From Ypsolopha sequella (lineage: Eukaryota; Arthropoda; Insecta; Lepidoptera; Ypsolophidae): DNA of 64,000 nucleotides. Shown piece after piece: positions 22,098-32,910 of this stretch. How positions within the stretch are numbered: position 1 is the stretch's first letter; each line of letters opens with the position of its first letter. Under the pieces are notes generated by a model. It did not search any database, was not told where the DNA came from, and saw nothing but the letters and a program-made list of their open reading frames with translations. The position numbers were made by a program, and so were the translations under genes. The stretch covers positions 5,845,501-5,909,500 of the forward strand of contig OW203985.1 in NCBI GenBank assembly GCA_934047225.1, in the 5' to 3' direction.

Positions 22098-22351
22098 CAA
22101 GGTGTTAAGATGAAGTTGCGGAAGCCGAAAACTGGCGGTAGTTACTAATCCATACGAATAACTTTTCGTGAAAAAAATCGAGAGATCGAGAAAAAAAGCT
22201 ATTGTTTTTGGTCGTGTAGATATGAAACTTTTCTATGGAACAGCTGATTTTTTTTTCGCCAGACGAGGGTTGGCGCTATAGTAAAAGTCGTTCGTATCGT
22301 CCGGGTACCCTCGCCAGTTTCCGGCTTCCGCAACTTCATCTTAACACCCGG
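22098..22351. mobile_element. Inverted-repeat element (GGTGTTAAGATGAAGTTGCGG ends)
   Basis: GGTGTTAAGATGAAGTTGCG and continuation GAAGCCG.AAACTGG at 22101-22136 are matched inverted at about 22313-22349 with one or two mismatches. About 250 bp, non-coding, single copy here. No clear target duplication. Confidence 0.8.
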
Positions 22352-22540
22352 TATATCCCTATATATATATATAATCATTACAATGTTTAAAATAATTATT
22401 ATAACGTAAAGTTTCTTAGACTGAATACGAATTAATCAAAAAGTTGAAAGTTAGTTAGTTTTCCTTCAGCGCCGCATTTCCAAGAGTAAGGTAAATTAAT
22501 TCAAGTAGAGACAAACAATTTGGATAAGGAAACTTTGAAA

Positions 22541-22733
22541 ATCACTGGTATGTACAAATATTCTATCTCACGAAGTCAGTTTGGCTATGTAGTAGTGCGT
22601 CCACACGCACTTTTTCTAGTGTGCGTAACCTCGGGAGCGATACAAAACACACACAAAACGCGTTTATATGTACACGTCACTAATACATCCATAGCCAAAA
22701 AGACTTGGTGAGATAGAACATCTGTACCAAGTT
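22541..22733. mobile_element. Imperfect inverted-repeat element, left full copy
   Basis: Arms of about 50 bp: TTCTATCTCACGAAGTCAGT...GGCTATG at the left and AGCCAAAAAGACTTGGTGAG...AGAAC inverted at the right. Its right two-thirds recur at 23022-23158 on the far side of an inserted repeat. Confidence 0.65.
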
Positions 22734-22740
22734 TTCAAGT

Positions 22741-23021
22741 TTAGGGTTCCGTATCCAAAGGGTAACCAACGGGACCCTATTACTAAGACTCCACTGTCCG
22801 TCTGTCTGTCCATCTGTCCGTCTGTCACTCATGAACCGTGATAGTTAGACAGTTGAAATTTTCACAGATGATGTATTTCTGTTGCCGCTATAAGAACAAA
22901 TACTAAAAAACAGAATAAAATTAATATTTAAGGGGGCTCCCATACAACAGATTTTTTTTGCCGTTTTTATAGATAATGGTACGGAACCCTTCGTGCGCGA
23001 GTCCGACGCGCACTTGGCCGG
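22741..23021 (-). mobile_element. Dispersed repeat family I, copy 1 (GGTTCCGTAC type)
   Basis: In minus orientation it starts with ACCGGCCAAGTGCG, then a cytosine/guanine-rich head, GGTTCCGTACCATTATCTAT, GGGAGCCCCCTTAAATATT, a run of GACAGACGGACAG-like units, and ends GGAACCCTAAA. The layout is identical to 34612-34940 and 62209-62468. It is precisely bracketed by a diverged direct repeat of about 130 bp (22611-22740 and 23022-23158). Confidence 0.85.
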
Positions 23022-23158
23022 TTTTTCTAGTGTGCGTAACCGCGGGAGCGACACAAAACACACACAAAACGCGCTTATCTGTACACGTCATGACGTCACT
23101 ACTACAACCATAGCCAAAAGGACTTGGTGAGATAAAACATTTGTACCAAGTTTTTCAA
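23022..23158. repeat. Direct repeat of 22611-22740 flanking the insertion
   Basis: Shares TTTTTCTAGTGTGCGTAACC, CAAAACACACACAAAACGCG and GACTTGGTGAGATA with the left copy, in the same orientation, at roughly 90 percent identity by eye. Confidence 0.85.
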
Positions 23159-23159
23159 G

Positions 23160-25177
23160 GTCCCATATTTTTTATGTACGTTTCTTGTCACGTAAAAAAT
23201 GATCCGTGATGAATTGATAATATATATAGATAGGTATAAAATCCATAATCTATCGACATAACAACGATATTATCGAAAAATGAACGATTAAAAACGATAA
23301 CTACAAGGAATTTATTATGGTAATTTTGTTACCTATCAGAACATTTATATTTAAATTAAAGTAGAAACTGGACGTTTTTGCTGCTATGTAATAATCATTT
23401 GTCCGCTGCTAACAAAATTTTATAATTTAAATAAGCGAAAGTTGCGCTTGAAACATAAATCTAACGCCTTATTATTTATAGTATTAAATAAACTAATTGG
23501 TATTTTGTTACTTAACTCTACTCTCATTATGTAAAGATCTAGTTCAGTTAAACATATAACAACGAAAAGTTTAATAAACGATTCAGATATGTATAAAATA
23601 ATAATTTCACGAGCAACGGAAATAATAGAGATGCATATTTGCATTTAACTGTAAACAAAGTACATAAATCTAGCCAGTCGGGCACAAAAGACTTGAACGG
23701 TCCTTTATAAAGTACATGTACCCCCCAGGGACAAGTTATATTAAAAGTTGAGGTGGGGACCCCCTCCTCTTCTCATTGTACTGCAAGTAGCGGCATAGTT
23801 GGACATTTCTAGGTATTTCTCTGTGCTATATGAGAGGTAAAACAGAATTACCACTGTATAAGAAGACAGGTATGCTTGATCTCCTTTTAAACCTTTTGTC
23901 AACCTTTTAGGAAGTTGGGAATCGGGAATAATCTTTCGTGGGAAATGTGTTGGTATGTATTTCGTACTATACTTGAGTCGTGATCTTATTGATTATGTGA
24001 CCATTTAACATTTGGGGTATATACGTAAATATTCTTTATTGTATTGCACACGAAAAAAACAAAAGTAAAGTAACAATTTTGAAATAGGTAGCTGGGTAAA
24101 ATTGGCGGCCTTATTATTATTACTAAAAAGCTGTTTCTTCCAAACAAACATTGGATGGAAAAACTGTCAAGCTTTTCTATTGCTTGTCATTAAAAGTCTG
24201 CGCAAGACGGTCCCAATTCTGGCAGTATTTCATGGGTCATCCAAATCACCCTCTCGTGATCTAAATAAAAAGAGTTACCCAATGAAACGTCAAGGGCGCG
24301 ATAAGACAATTTCCAACGTTTTCGAAGTTTAAAACTAGATCGCAGCGAGAAGTAGTGAATGATCGAGCATACCTGTCTTTGTAGACCATGGTAATTACTA
24401 AGCCTTCTGACATTTCGGTGTACAACCCACACGTGGACCGTATATCGCAAATGGAATTCTGCATAACGTTTGACATCTCCCACACAAGGGATATAAATAG
24501 TTTACCTGGAGATGCAGTATTGAGTTCGAGATTGCTGTTAGGTTGCAGTTTATTGATCGACGACTTTGTTCACGAACAAAATACTAGGTGTCTTTTTGCG
24601 ACGTACGTGCTATAAAACTTTTTTCTATTTATCATCCTGAACAGCTTTTGTTGTACGACTTTAAAAATTACGCAAAAAAGTCCACCTTCCCAGTTTGAGG
24701 GTGCATGGAAGGTTGAAAGGACCTGTATGACGTCATGAGAAGTGGTACCGCGGATGTGGTTACAGGCAGTGGATCGTTCGTTGCTGACTTCCGTAGATTT
24801 TGCTTTTCTTTAGGCACATTGGGTGTTTAAAAATTAAATATTGGGAAAGGGATATTTTTGTGTAATTTCCAAAGATTTCAGATAAAAAAGTTACTCATTA
24901 TATTCAGGAAAACGTATTGAAGCAGCACGTCACAAAAACATTCTGGTACCATAATAAAGTAGGGGTGAGGTATGACAAAAATATGGCGATCAAAATTATG
25001 TTAACCATAAATTATGGTAACAGACAGGTCCCAAATGGATCGGACTAAATGTTAAAGTGAATGTCTAAAATAAAGTGTCTCTTTAAAATATCTAGATATT
25101 TCCGACACTATGTAGATAAACCGGAAATTAAATGGTATCTAAAGTAATTATACACATACATAATTATGTACATATAC
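23160..25177. other. No gene or element recognised
   Basis: Includes two overlapping short frames around 24100-24490 and 24388-24615 with no recognised domain. The rest is AT-rich. I do not support any of these frames as genes. Confidence 0.4.
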
Positions 25178-25560
25178 TCAGGTTTGTCTTCCAAAGGGGT
25201 AGGCAGAGATATTTCCATTCGCTACGATCCAGACACACCTCTTTCACCTCTTTCACATCCATCAATCTAGTCATACAAGGTCTTCTATTCCGGGTGCTTT
25301 TGTGAAATTGCTCTTCTTCAGATTGTCGCCAATTTGGTCAGCATACGTCCTTCTAGGGCGGCCTGGTCAAGCTGTACCTTCCACTTGCGCATTATAAATT
25401 TCTTTCGTCACTCTACTTTCATTCATCCTCTCTACGTGTCCAAACCACACCATTTTTTTTTCTATTCTAGTCACTACATTTTCTTTTACACCGCAACGAC
25501 CCAGTATGTCAATATTTTTCACTCTGTCATTCAATGTAAAGCCACACATACTTCGTAATT
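25178..25560 (-). pseudogene. LINE reverse-transcriptase C-terminus, decayed
   Basis: Minus-strand translation gives DRVKNIDILGRCGVKENVVT, then RIEKKMVWFGHVERMNESRV, KEIYNAQVEG, then a stop. After it, PGRPRRTYADQIGDNLKKS continues in frame-shifted pieces, ending with a SAYPFGRQT-like tail. This is the familiar C-terminal domain of a non-LTR polyprotein. The tail peptide is the same family as the fragments at 906, 35615 and 51050. Stops and shifts show it is inactive. Confidence 0.8.
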
Positions 25561-26052
25561 ATATAAATTCACATTTGAATTCGAATTTCATCAATTTCTT
25601 TCTTCGTATTGGATAATGTGTCCTGGAGATTTGCAGATCTTATATAAAAGTGATTTTGATTGATTCAGCTAAATCGTTACTGAAGACTCTGTAAGTGAAT
25701 TAAGTAACAAGATTCAGTGATACTGAAAATTTCCTTGGAAATCCCAAGATTGAATTTTCTTCCTCTAATGATCAACTCGTGGTCGGGTATGAAGAACTAT
25801 AGGATAACAAAAAACAAAAGCTTGAATTGCAAAGAGCATTTGTACGCGTTTCCAGTATTAATTTGACTGTGTCAATCAGTCTCCTAACTTTTTATTTATA
25901 TTTATATTTCTGATTCTGCCACTGAAATAAAAAAATATTCGCAAAATGCGTAGGTATGTACACATGTTATCGATAATGGCTTTCTAACTTCAGCTTTGTC
26001 CATCAGCCGTCAAGCCAAAATGACCCATAATCCCTAGGCACAAAGCACTAAC

Positions 26053-26202
26053 CTTCGGCAAGGCGGCGAGGCACTGCTGCTTGACGTCCCACACGAGCTG
26101 GTCCCTGGGGAACTGCAGGCTCTTCTGCACGTTGAGCTCCGGCACGTGCACCCTCACCAGCAGCCAGCCTTCCGTCCCCGCCTCTGAGCCCTGCCCCTCC
26201 AT
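26053..26202 (-). CDS. Prosap: N-terminal coding exon of a Shank/ProSAP scaffold protein (partial)
   Basis: Shank/ProSAP proteins are postsynaptic scaffolds with an N-terminal SPN domain, ankyrin repeats, SH3, PDZ and SAM domains. This exon encodes 50 residues from ATG 26202 to the donor. Residues 13-50 (WLLVRVHVPELNVQKSLQF, VWDVKQQCLAALPK) follow the Shank SPN pattern of V.RV..P.L...K.L, then VW..KQ..L.AL. The exon begins at 26215 after a pyrimidine-rich tract and CAG, and ends AAG followed by GTTAGT at 26052, in phase 0. A two-codon upstream frame (ATG GCG TAG) opens at the first exon base. The frame is also open back to the acceptor, so the true start could lie in an earlier exon. Base composition is far GC-richer than its surroundings. 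Downstream exons (SPN remainder, ankyrin repeats) were not found. A talin-like ubiquitin fold is a weaker alternative. Confidence 0.85.
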
Positions 26203-26240
26203 CACGCTACGCCATCTGGGGGACAAGGGAAAACAACTGT
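26203..26240 (-). promoter_or_regulatory. Splice acceptor and 5' part of the Prosap exon
   Basis: On the minus strand TTTTCCCTTGTCCCCCAG precedes the exon: a strong polypyrimidine tract with AG at 26217-26216. The 13 bases between the acceptor and the ATG at 26202 contain the upstream ATG GCG TAG. Confidence 0.75.
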
Positions 26241-26375
26241 TAGGTACACCCGGACTTTGAAATAGCGTTATAAATAACGTTACAGTAACGATATTTTTGG
26301 ATAAATACGCATGACACTACGTCTTATTTGTGCCCGAAGTACGCCAATAAAGCTCGCCACCCATCACGCATAATT

Positions 26376-26460
26376 GTCTGTGAAACGTGGGTATGGGTGT
26401 GAAATGCAAGGCACAGTCCACACTCGGAAATATAGGTACCTCGGATACCCCTCGGAGATA
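26376..26460 (+). repeat. Dispersed repeat family J, copy 1
   Basis: Shares AGTCCACACTCGGAAA and flanking GAAACGTGG..TG..TG pattern with 35080-35155 and 59690-59775, and inverted with 63905-64000. Function and class unknown. Confidence 0.55.
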
Positions 26461-27045
26461 GTCTTGACAATATATTTTATACAAATCAACCATCTTCTTG
26501 AAAGATAAAGTATTGTCTTATGGCCACAGGCATTACGCGTACGCAAAAGAAGGCAGCTCACGAGTATGCGACGACTGAGCGTCCGGTTGCAGTTCCATGA
26601 AATGGAAGCCATTCGAATTTCAATTCAAAGCGTCATATAATGGCGCCAACCGTTTATCTTGTCTTCGAGGAAAAGTGACGCTGATTTAGCAATGAAATAT
26701 GTGATGAATACCTGTATGTGTTGTCGGGGATTATATTTTATCGCGCTCGAAGATTCCTTTACAAATACTTTTTTACCTGTTTTTACCAACGACGAACATG
26801 GTAATGCAATTTTGTATTTTTAGTTATAGGAAAGCGGGGACTCCTGTTACTGGTATTTTCATACCCAATAGAAGAACTCAAACTCAATGTATTTAATGTT
26901 TAAGCAAGCTAAAGAAATAAATTATTTTCATTTTCATTTCATTTTCATTTCTCTGATAATACTCTATTACTAGTATTATATTATCTGTGATACTACCAAT
27001 AATACCTTATTTTGCTTAGCAAAGCGTTTCTTGGTAATAAGTCCT
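26461..27045. other. Upstream of the Prosap exon, nothing recognised
   Basis: Intronic or upstream sequence. Contains a short TTTTCATTTCA repeat (about 26925-26955). No element ends or coding frames. Confidence 0.4.
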
Positions 27046-27693
27046 GAGGGCCTATTATGTATCTTTAGTCACCGACTGGACTGGGTGCGTATCATCAAAA
27101 ATATAGATATACTATATACTATAGAATTCCGATTGTCTAAGGATATGTTCGCACTTGAAGTGACGACACAGTTCGTAAATATTTCAATACCCACTAAGGG
27201 CAGAGAATGTAAAGTATTATGCTATCGAATGGGCGGAGGTAGGCATGTATTTATATACGTAACCTATTACTATGTAGTATATAGGATGGGATTTGGTCGG
27301 CCGCCTGGATTCGTGCTGGGGGCTCGGTTGGTGATCATTGAACCTTGTTCCTGGTCCCTGGCCGGGTCTCCGGTATGGGTTCGGGCGGTTGATTGGATTT
27401 CACCTTGTATAATAATATTTTACCTATAATTTTAATTGTATATATATTGCTACATAAATTAAATTAACATTTAATCTAAGTAGTTCATGTACATTTATTA
27501 TTTTATTACATATATTTTTATAAGATTAAAATTTGACTTGTGAAACGTGTATTATATATACCTACTTTGCAAAATAAACTTTTTGAATTTTGAATTTTAA
27601 GAGCAATTTCGAAAGTCCAGTTTTTACCTATGTTTTTGATGATAGGCACCCAGTCCAATTGGCAACCAAAGATACATAATAGAGGGGCTGCTT
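27046..27693. mobile_element. Inverted-repeat element family F, copy 2, interrupted
   Basis: Left part (27046-27197) and right part (27601-27693) together match 19424-19656, including the 60-bp ends with GACTGGACTGGGTGCGTATC and its inverse. The sequence between them is a younger retroelement insertion. Confidence 0.88.
27198..27600 (+). mobile_element. Short retroelement family K, copy 1, inserted in family F
   Basis: Contains GGGCGGAGGTAGGCATGTA, GGTTGGTGATCATTGAACCT, GGGTCTCCGGTATGGGTTCG, then an AT-rich part, AAAATAAACT and a tail of TTTGAATT units. The simple-repeat tail and insertion without inverted ends indicate a non-LTR or SINE-type element. The other copies are 36595-37033, 47222-47572 (inverted) and 48620-48905. 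Confidence 0.85.
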
Positions 27694-27700
27694 TAACGTT

Positions 27701-28261
27701 TTTGTTTCAGTAGTTTTTCAAGTGTCAATGTCGCAAAACCTCAGTTACTTTGCCTTTTTTGCAACATTCTTACACAGTGTTGAAAAACTGTTAATCAAAT
27801 CGGAAAACTGTTTTTTTTATAATGTTATTATGGTTCTGAAATATGTTTTGTTATTGTAATGTCTCTAATCAGATTACAACAATATGAATGCGGCAATGGT
27901 ATTCCAGAGATTTTCTTGAAATTTTCGATTTTTTCTGAAGTCATTATAAAATTTACAGCAATTGTTCTTAATCATCTTATTCTTCATTGTAAACACTATA
28001 AATAAGAATGTGGTTTTCTTTTTCTTTGAAATTTTCCTTTTTTCTATTACCTAAAGTGAGAATGTCGAACTCTGTTTTTGCCCGATTTCCTTTGAGTATT
28101 AAAATAGGTCTAAGCCGATTTCCGAACTCAGACTCCGAAATCATTATAGGTTAAGTGAAAACGGGTATTTGCCTAAAAATATATGTCACAACCAAAAAAC
28201 GATTTAGTGCGAGTTGTTCTCAGGTACCGAGGGCTCTCTAAAATACTTTAAACTATTTGTT
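27701..28261. other. No gene or element recognised
   Basis: AT-rich sequence, nothing supported. Confidence 0.4.
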
Positions 28262-28392
28262 CATCATCCATCCATTCATCAGCCCATATTCGTCCACTGC
28301 TGGACATAGGCCTCCCCCATATTACGCCACTCTTGGCGGTCCTCAGTCATCCTCATCCAGCCGCCACCCGCAACGTCCTTCAGATCGTCAGT
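28262..28392 (-). pseudogene. LINE extreme C-terminus (YVQQWTN type)
   Basis: Minus-strand translation gives GWMRMTEDRQEWRNMGEAYV, then QQWTNMG and a stop, followed by TGATGAATGGATGATGA-type tail sequence. This is the very characteristic end of a widespread insect LINE polyprotein. A related end (KAYVQQWTN) is on the plus strand at 29870-30275. Truncated at its 5' side by family A. Confidence 0.8.
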
Positions 28393-28779
28393 GCAAGTGC
28401 TCGTAAAGGCCCACTTTTTATGCATCAAAACCGAACAGAAAGTCGATTATTTAGCCCTAGGGCTTTATTATTATTATTTTTAAAATTTATTTACGAGAAG
28501 CTAACCTGCAACCAGGAAAGATAAATGTTATACTTTTTTTTCTACTATTTAACGGCTCTGAATAAAGTCCTTTTGAGCCAATCATTAACTTGCAAAATTG
28601 TAACAATGTAACTTTCAACTTTAATAATTAAATTGTTTTCTTTGATTACATTTGTTTCATTTCCTCACACTATGCATTGAAAAGCGTAGCTCGCTACTTA
28701 ACGAAACTCGCTATGCTCGTGTTTTAAATTGTCCTCGTAATTTATTCCTTTTCGCCCTTGTAGCATAAACTACTATTAA
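28393..28779 (+). mobile_element. Dispersed repeat family A, copy 2 (long form)
   Basis: Starts CTCGTAAAGGCCCACTTTTT and continues through GAACAGAAAGTCGATTATTT, then the block shared with 1-226 (TTTAACGGCTCTG...GTAGCATAAACTACTATT). The long form also occurs inverted at 42203-42525. Confidence 0.8.
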
Positions 28780-29379
28780 AGTCTGCGCCATAATATACTG
28801 GTAATACATGCAAGTATTTTTTTTTTCGGTCTGAAATTTCTGAACCGCATTTTTTTATAATCTTTAGGTAATAATTTAAAAGGTACGAAATTTGGCATGT
28901 TTTTTGGTCTTTTACATTTGAAAATAAGATGGGAACATTTTTATGCAGATTAAACAAAACAGTTAGTAGGTAATTAATACCTACTAATAATTTTCTAAAA
29001 CGTTTTTGTCTCTTCTAATTATTTTTTCCTTCCTCATGATGTAATTTATTTACTATGTAAATAATTTTGTGGTAGATAAAATTATCTGTAACACCTGCGT
29101 AAACGCAACGCATGTCAAATATGACGCCATCTTGGAATCTCATTTGTCTAACTAACTAAAGTGAAGGCCAAGAAAGAAGTACTCTGTACAAAGTACTTAT
29201 TGTCAAGGAAAAATGTCGAAAATACCCTAATCTGCGGGACTTCTTTCATGGCATTTGCTGTACTAATAAGGAGACGTAAAACAGGTGTTGAATTTTCTTA
29301 ATTTTAAATTTATGATTTGTACTTATGCGTACTACCTATGTAGTAAATAATACAGCAGATACAGAAGGCTTTTATTTCA
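28780..29379. other. No gene or element recognised
   Basis: AT-rich, no supported feature. Confidence 0.4.
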
Positions 29380-29483
29380 GTTTTAGTGCTGTCAAAACTT
29401 AAATTCTTCAAAGTAATTTAACTTCTGTTCCTAACATTTAACTATTTGCCATGAATAAAATTTGGTTTTGACAGCACTAAAAC
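29380..29483. mobile_element. Short inverted-repeat element (GTTTTAGTGCTGTCAAAAC ends)
   Basis: The 19-bp terminus GTTTTAGTGCTGTCAAAAC is present inverted at 29465-29483. A solo terminus GTTTTGACAGCACTAAAAC lies at 37806-37824. It is 104 bp and non-coding. Confidence 0.75.
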
Positions 29484-29542
29484 TAAAATTAAAATTAATC
29501 AGCTACAAAAAATAGATAGGAAACTCATTTATTGATGTCAAT

Positions 29543-29710
29543 ATTGGTACCGATTCGGTAAAGCACATCTTAACTTATTTGACAGGACTAAACTTAATTT
29601 ACGCGTTCTGTTCTTGTTTTTTCGCTAAAGAAAGACAAAGACAGGACGCTTAAAATAAGGTTAGTCCTGTCAAATAAGTTGAGATGTGTTATGCCGAATC
29701 GATACCATTG
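29543..29710. mobile_element. Inverted-repeat element with about 50-bp ends
   Basis: Left arm TTGGTACCGATTCGGTAAAG...CTTATTTGACAGGACTAA is mirrored at the right by TTAGTCCTGTCAAATAAGTT...CGAATCGATACCA. The inner right part (GACAGGACGCTTAAAATAAG) recurs as a fragment at 32868-32900. Confidence 0.8.
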
Positions 29711-29869
29711 TCATTCGTTTTAGTATTAAGTATTCGACTAGAATGTATGTATGTGTACTGATTTCTGTAAATTATATTTCTCCATACAATCTTATTCTCC
29801 TAAGCGCTATTCAGAACAGGTGTTTAAACATGAAACGCATTTTGTATGAATTATTCGACACCATAAACG

Positions 29870-30275
29870 ATCAGCCACTCTATCAGCAAGTGGTTACATG
29901 CCTTTAATCCTTTAACAGGTGGTAGAGCTGATGCCGGGCTCGACTGTGGAGGTACCACCATCTTACTTGGAGGCCCCCTCGAAGTAATTCGGGGGAGAGT
30001 AAGAGGGCAGCTCACAGGCAAAAAACCAGGAGGCCCACCATGCCTGGGACCGATGGATGGTGGTATATCCATCCTTAATAGCCGGGCCTTATATGGAACA
30101 GACTGGTGACAGGCAGCGGCGTCACTGGTGCGAGGGTTCCGGCACCGCGCTCACCAATCCGCCTGCCCAGCGTGTGTGAGTATGGGCAATTCTTCCAGGA
30201 TGAACGCCGGGAGTGGCAAAGTCCTGGAAAGGCTTATGTCCAGCAGTGGACGAACTAGGCTGATGGATGAATCCC
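29870..30275 (+). mobile_element. 5'-truncated LINE 3' end
   Basis: Ends with a frame reading REWQSPGKAYVQQWTN then stop and GCTGATGGATGAAT. This is the same C-terminal signature as 28262-28392. The preceding GC-richer 300 bp (GGTGGTAGAGCTGATGCCGG, CTGGGACCGATGGATGG) is presumably the distal part of its ORF with frame damage. Confidence 0.65.
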
Positions 30276-30285
30276 AAAAGTATGT

Positions 30286-30700
30286 TTAAGGGTCGGCGTT
30301 CCGAGATTCGGGGTTCGGGGTTATGGCTTTTTAAGACGGTAAAAATTAAAATTTCTGAACAAAATAAATACCACTTGTTACCTTACAAGATGAAGTGCAG
30401 GTTCATAAAAAAAAAATCACGGCACTAATGTACTGTATATTATATATGTATTAACTTCAGAAAAAAAAAAACAGGAATTTCAAGAGAATCTCTTGAATAG
30501 CATTGCGGCGCTACGGGTGTAACCTGAACTTGAAAATCCTGTTTTTTTCTGAAGTTACTATACATTAGTGCCAAAGTTTTTTTTTAATGAACCTGTACTT
30601 CATCTTGTCAGGTAACAAGTGGTATTTATTTTGTTCAGAAATTAATATTTTACTATCTTAAAAACCCATAACCCCGAACCCTGTTTAGCCCAATCTCGGT
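30286..30700. mobile_element. TTAA foldback family L, copy 1
   Basis: Begins TTAAGGGTCGGCGTTCCGAG. Two arms of about 190 bp are inverted copies (TGAACAAAATAAATACCACT, TTACAAGATGAAGTGCAGG on the left; inverted on the right). The right terminus is lost after CCCAATCTCGG. Copy 2 (40930-41342) keeps both TTAA ends. Confidence 0.85.
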
Positions 30701-30795
30701 ATAAGAAGATCGGCTACATTAGCCATCTTCGGGCGCACCAGCGCCATACCGAATAGAAGTCGAACACGGTTGGAGCGGATCATCATCATGGTAAT

Positions 30796-32860
30796 CGCCC
30801 AGGTTAGGGTGTCCATTTACTTTATGTTATGAAATATTTTAAAACAAATAGGTTTTTAATGGTTACTTTAATGACGCGTTTCGTCTGGGTATGTGATGAT
30901 ATGAATGTTGATTACAGGAGCTAATAGAGTCGTTAACCCATCATTTATCACGCTGATGATTCTGGCGATCACCAGCACCACTGAACTCAATATTAATAGG
31001 TCTTTACCTATGAAATTGCTGAAATTTTCTTCCAGATTCGTGAGTTCATAATTCGTGTAGTTCAATAGCTATTTCAATGATTTTTTTTTTGTTTGAAAGT
31101 TGATTTCAATGTTTTACATCTACGTATTATATTTTGTCTTTATTTTTAGTTTGATTAGAAAAATTAAATCTTCAAAAACAGTTCGTTCTAAATGCCATCC
31201 ATTTCCATGATAAGATTCGTAATATTTTTTTACAGCTGACACTTTTCTAAAATTAAATTGATGTTGCTGTTAGCTTAATGTTGTCTCATTCATACACAAA
31301 AGAAGTTACATAATTAGGATTTGCGATTCCTAAGAAAAATACATAAATGTTAGTACTGAAAATTCAATTTCCTTCAAATTCTCTATAGAAAACGGCAATT
31401 TGGATTGACAAATTTTAAATAAAATATCGTTGGAAATTTGTTTTATGCGTAAATTTATAAGCAGCAACTGAAGTGTCAGCTAAAGGTATTTGAGCAAAAA
31501 CTACGAAATATTATAATGTTCAAATACAGCGTTTAGTGGAACACCCGGTTGGAACGAAGTTCCTTTCGCTACTGACGCGCAACGCCGCACGCATATACTG
31601 CAGTAATAGACCTATACATAGTAAACACACGAACACACAATATACAATAGCAGAAGTGTCGTGACGGTCGAAGTCTTACACTTTTTTCGGCCTAGCTCTC
31701 TCATTCGCCAAGTGTCTGGAGTGTAAAACTCGCGATAAGAAACTTTGTTCCCCAAAAATATGTACACTATCATACACGAAATATAGCAGCATCGTGTAAA
31801 AGTTATCTGTTTAACGTTAGATTAGCGGCGCGCGCGCACCTCGGTGTAAATATTTGTGTACTCGTACCTGTGAAGAAAGTGCCCGCTGAGCTTGCTCATG
31901 GCATGGCGTAATCGTGCGCTTTTTAGGTTGTTTCGCTTGTACTTTGAGATAGCGTCTGTGGTTTTGTTGTTCACTTGAGTAGGTGGAATTTAATACGGCT
32001 TTATTATGAACCTACCTATAGCTAAACTATTTCTCGGCTTTTTATTTTGTTCCCACCGTGAGTTATTTTACAATTCCTTTACATGAAAATATTAGTAAAA
32101 AAATCATTCAATGGAATTTATGCGAATTTAATTTTGAATTTTCCAGTAGTTCCATTCCTAGAAATCAATTATGCGTAAAGCGTATAGCGAAAAAAAATAA
32201 TTGGCGGTAGTTTCATCAAGGAACTCGGCAATGTAACTAAAAAGAGTGAAGGCAATTTTACGTTTAACAAAATCTTATGTCTAATAAAATACTGGAGACC
32301 AAATTCAAAAAGTCTAACAGAAAGATATTCCGCGTACTTATTACGAAACTTTGTTCAACGTATATTTGGGCTCTGCCATTGCATTAATGGAAAGGAAATG
32401 AATATTGCCACTCTAATTGTTTAAATTGTATGTTCCAAGTTTGGAAATGGTCATAAACGAATATATATGAATACATTACGTGTGTCATTGATGATAGTAC
32501 TAGCCATTACATTGTGAGGTGCGGCACTACAAACAAAACTCGAATACTCAAAGATAACACAAAACACAATGAAGCAAGTAATTACCTTGGTGTTTATTAT
32601 ATATCTAGACTTGATCATAATCATCGCATATCTACCAACCCGGGGACTGGTTGGACCGGGGAATCAGTATTTTCAGTTTTTTGCTTAAAATCCTCGGTTC
32701 AATCGTTTTGACTGGTTAATCCGTGCCTTGACGTCACGGCCCAGGTACAATGAAGAGTAGTTCTGAGAAATTCCAAAATTTTAGAAATTCTAAACCTGTA
32801 AAATATGGGGGTAGCTTTCATAGATACAAGATATATGCGATGCGATATTACCTAAGACAG
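30796..32860. other. Mostly unassigned; repeat piece at 31540-31790
   Basis: 31655-31770 is related in inverse to 45640-45715 (CAAATGAGAGCTAGGTCGAA versus its complement), and contains GGAACGAAGTTCCTTTCGC. 31800-31960 is moderately GC-rich with CACAG followed by GTACGAGT on the minus strand, a donor-like site of unknown use. The rest has no feature. Confidence 0.35.
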
Positions 32861-32910
32861 AAAAAGACAGGACGCTTAAAATAAGGTTAGTCCTGTCAAA
32901 GTCGCCATTC

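Noticed and set aside
31800..31960. 5' untranslated exon of Prosap on the minus strand (donor-like CACAG, GTACGAGT)
   Set aside because: Neighbouring sequence belongs to a dispersed repeat and no start or acceptor is convincing.
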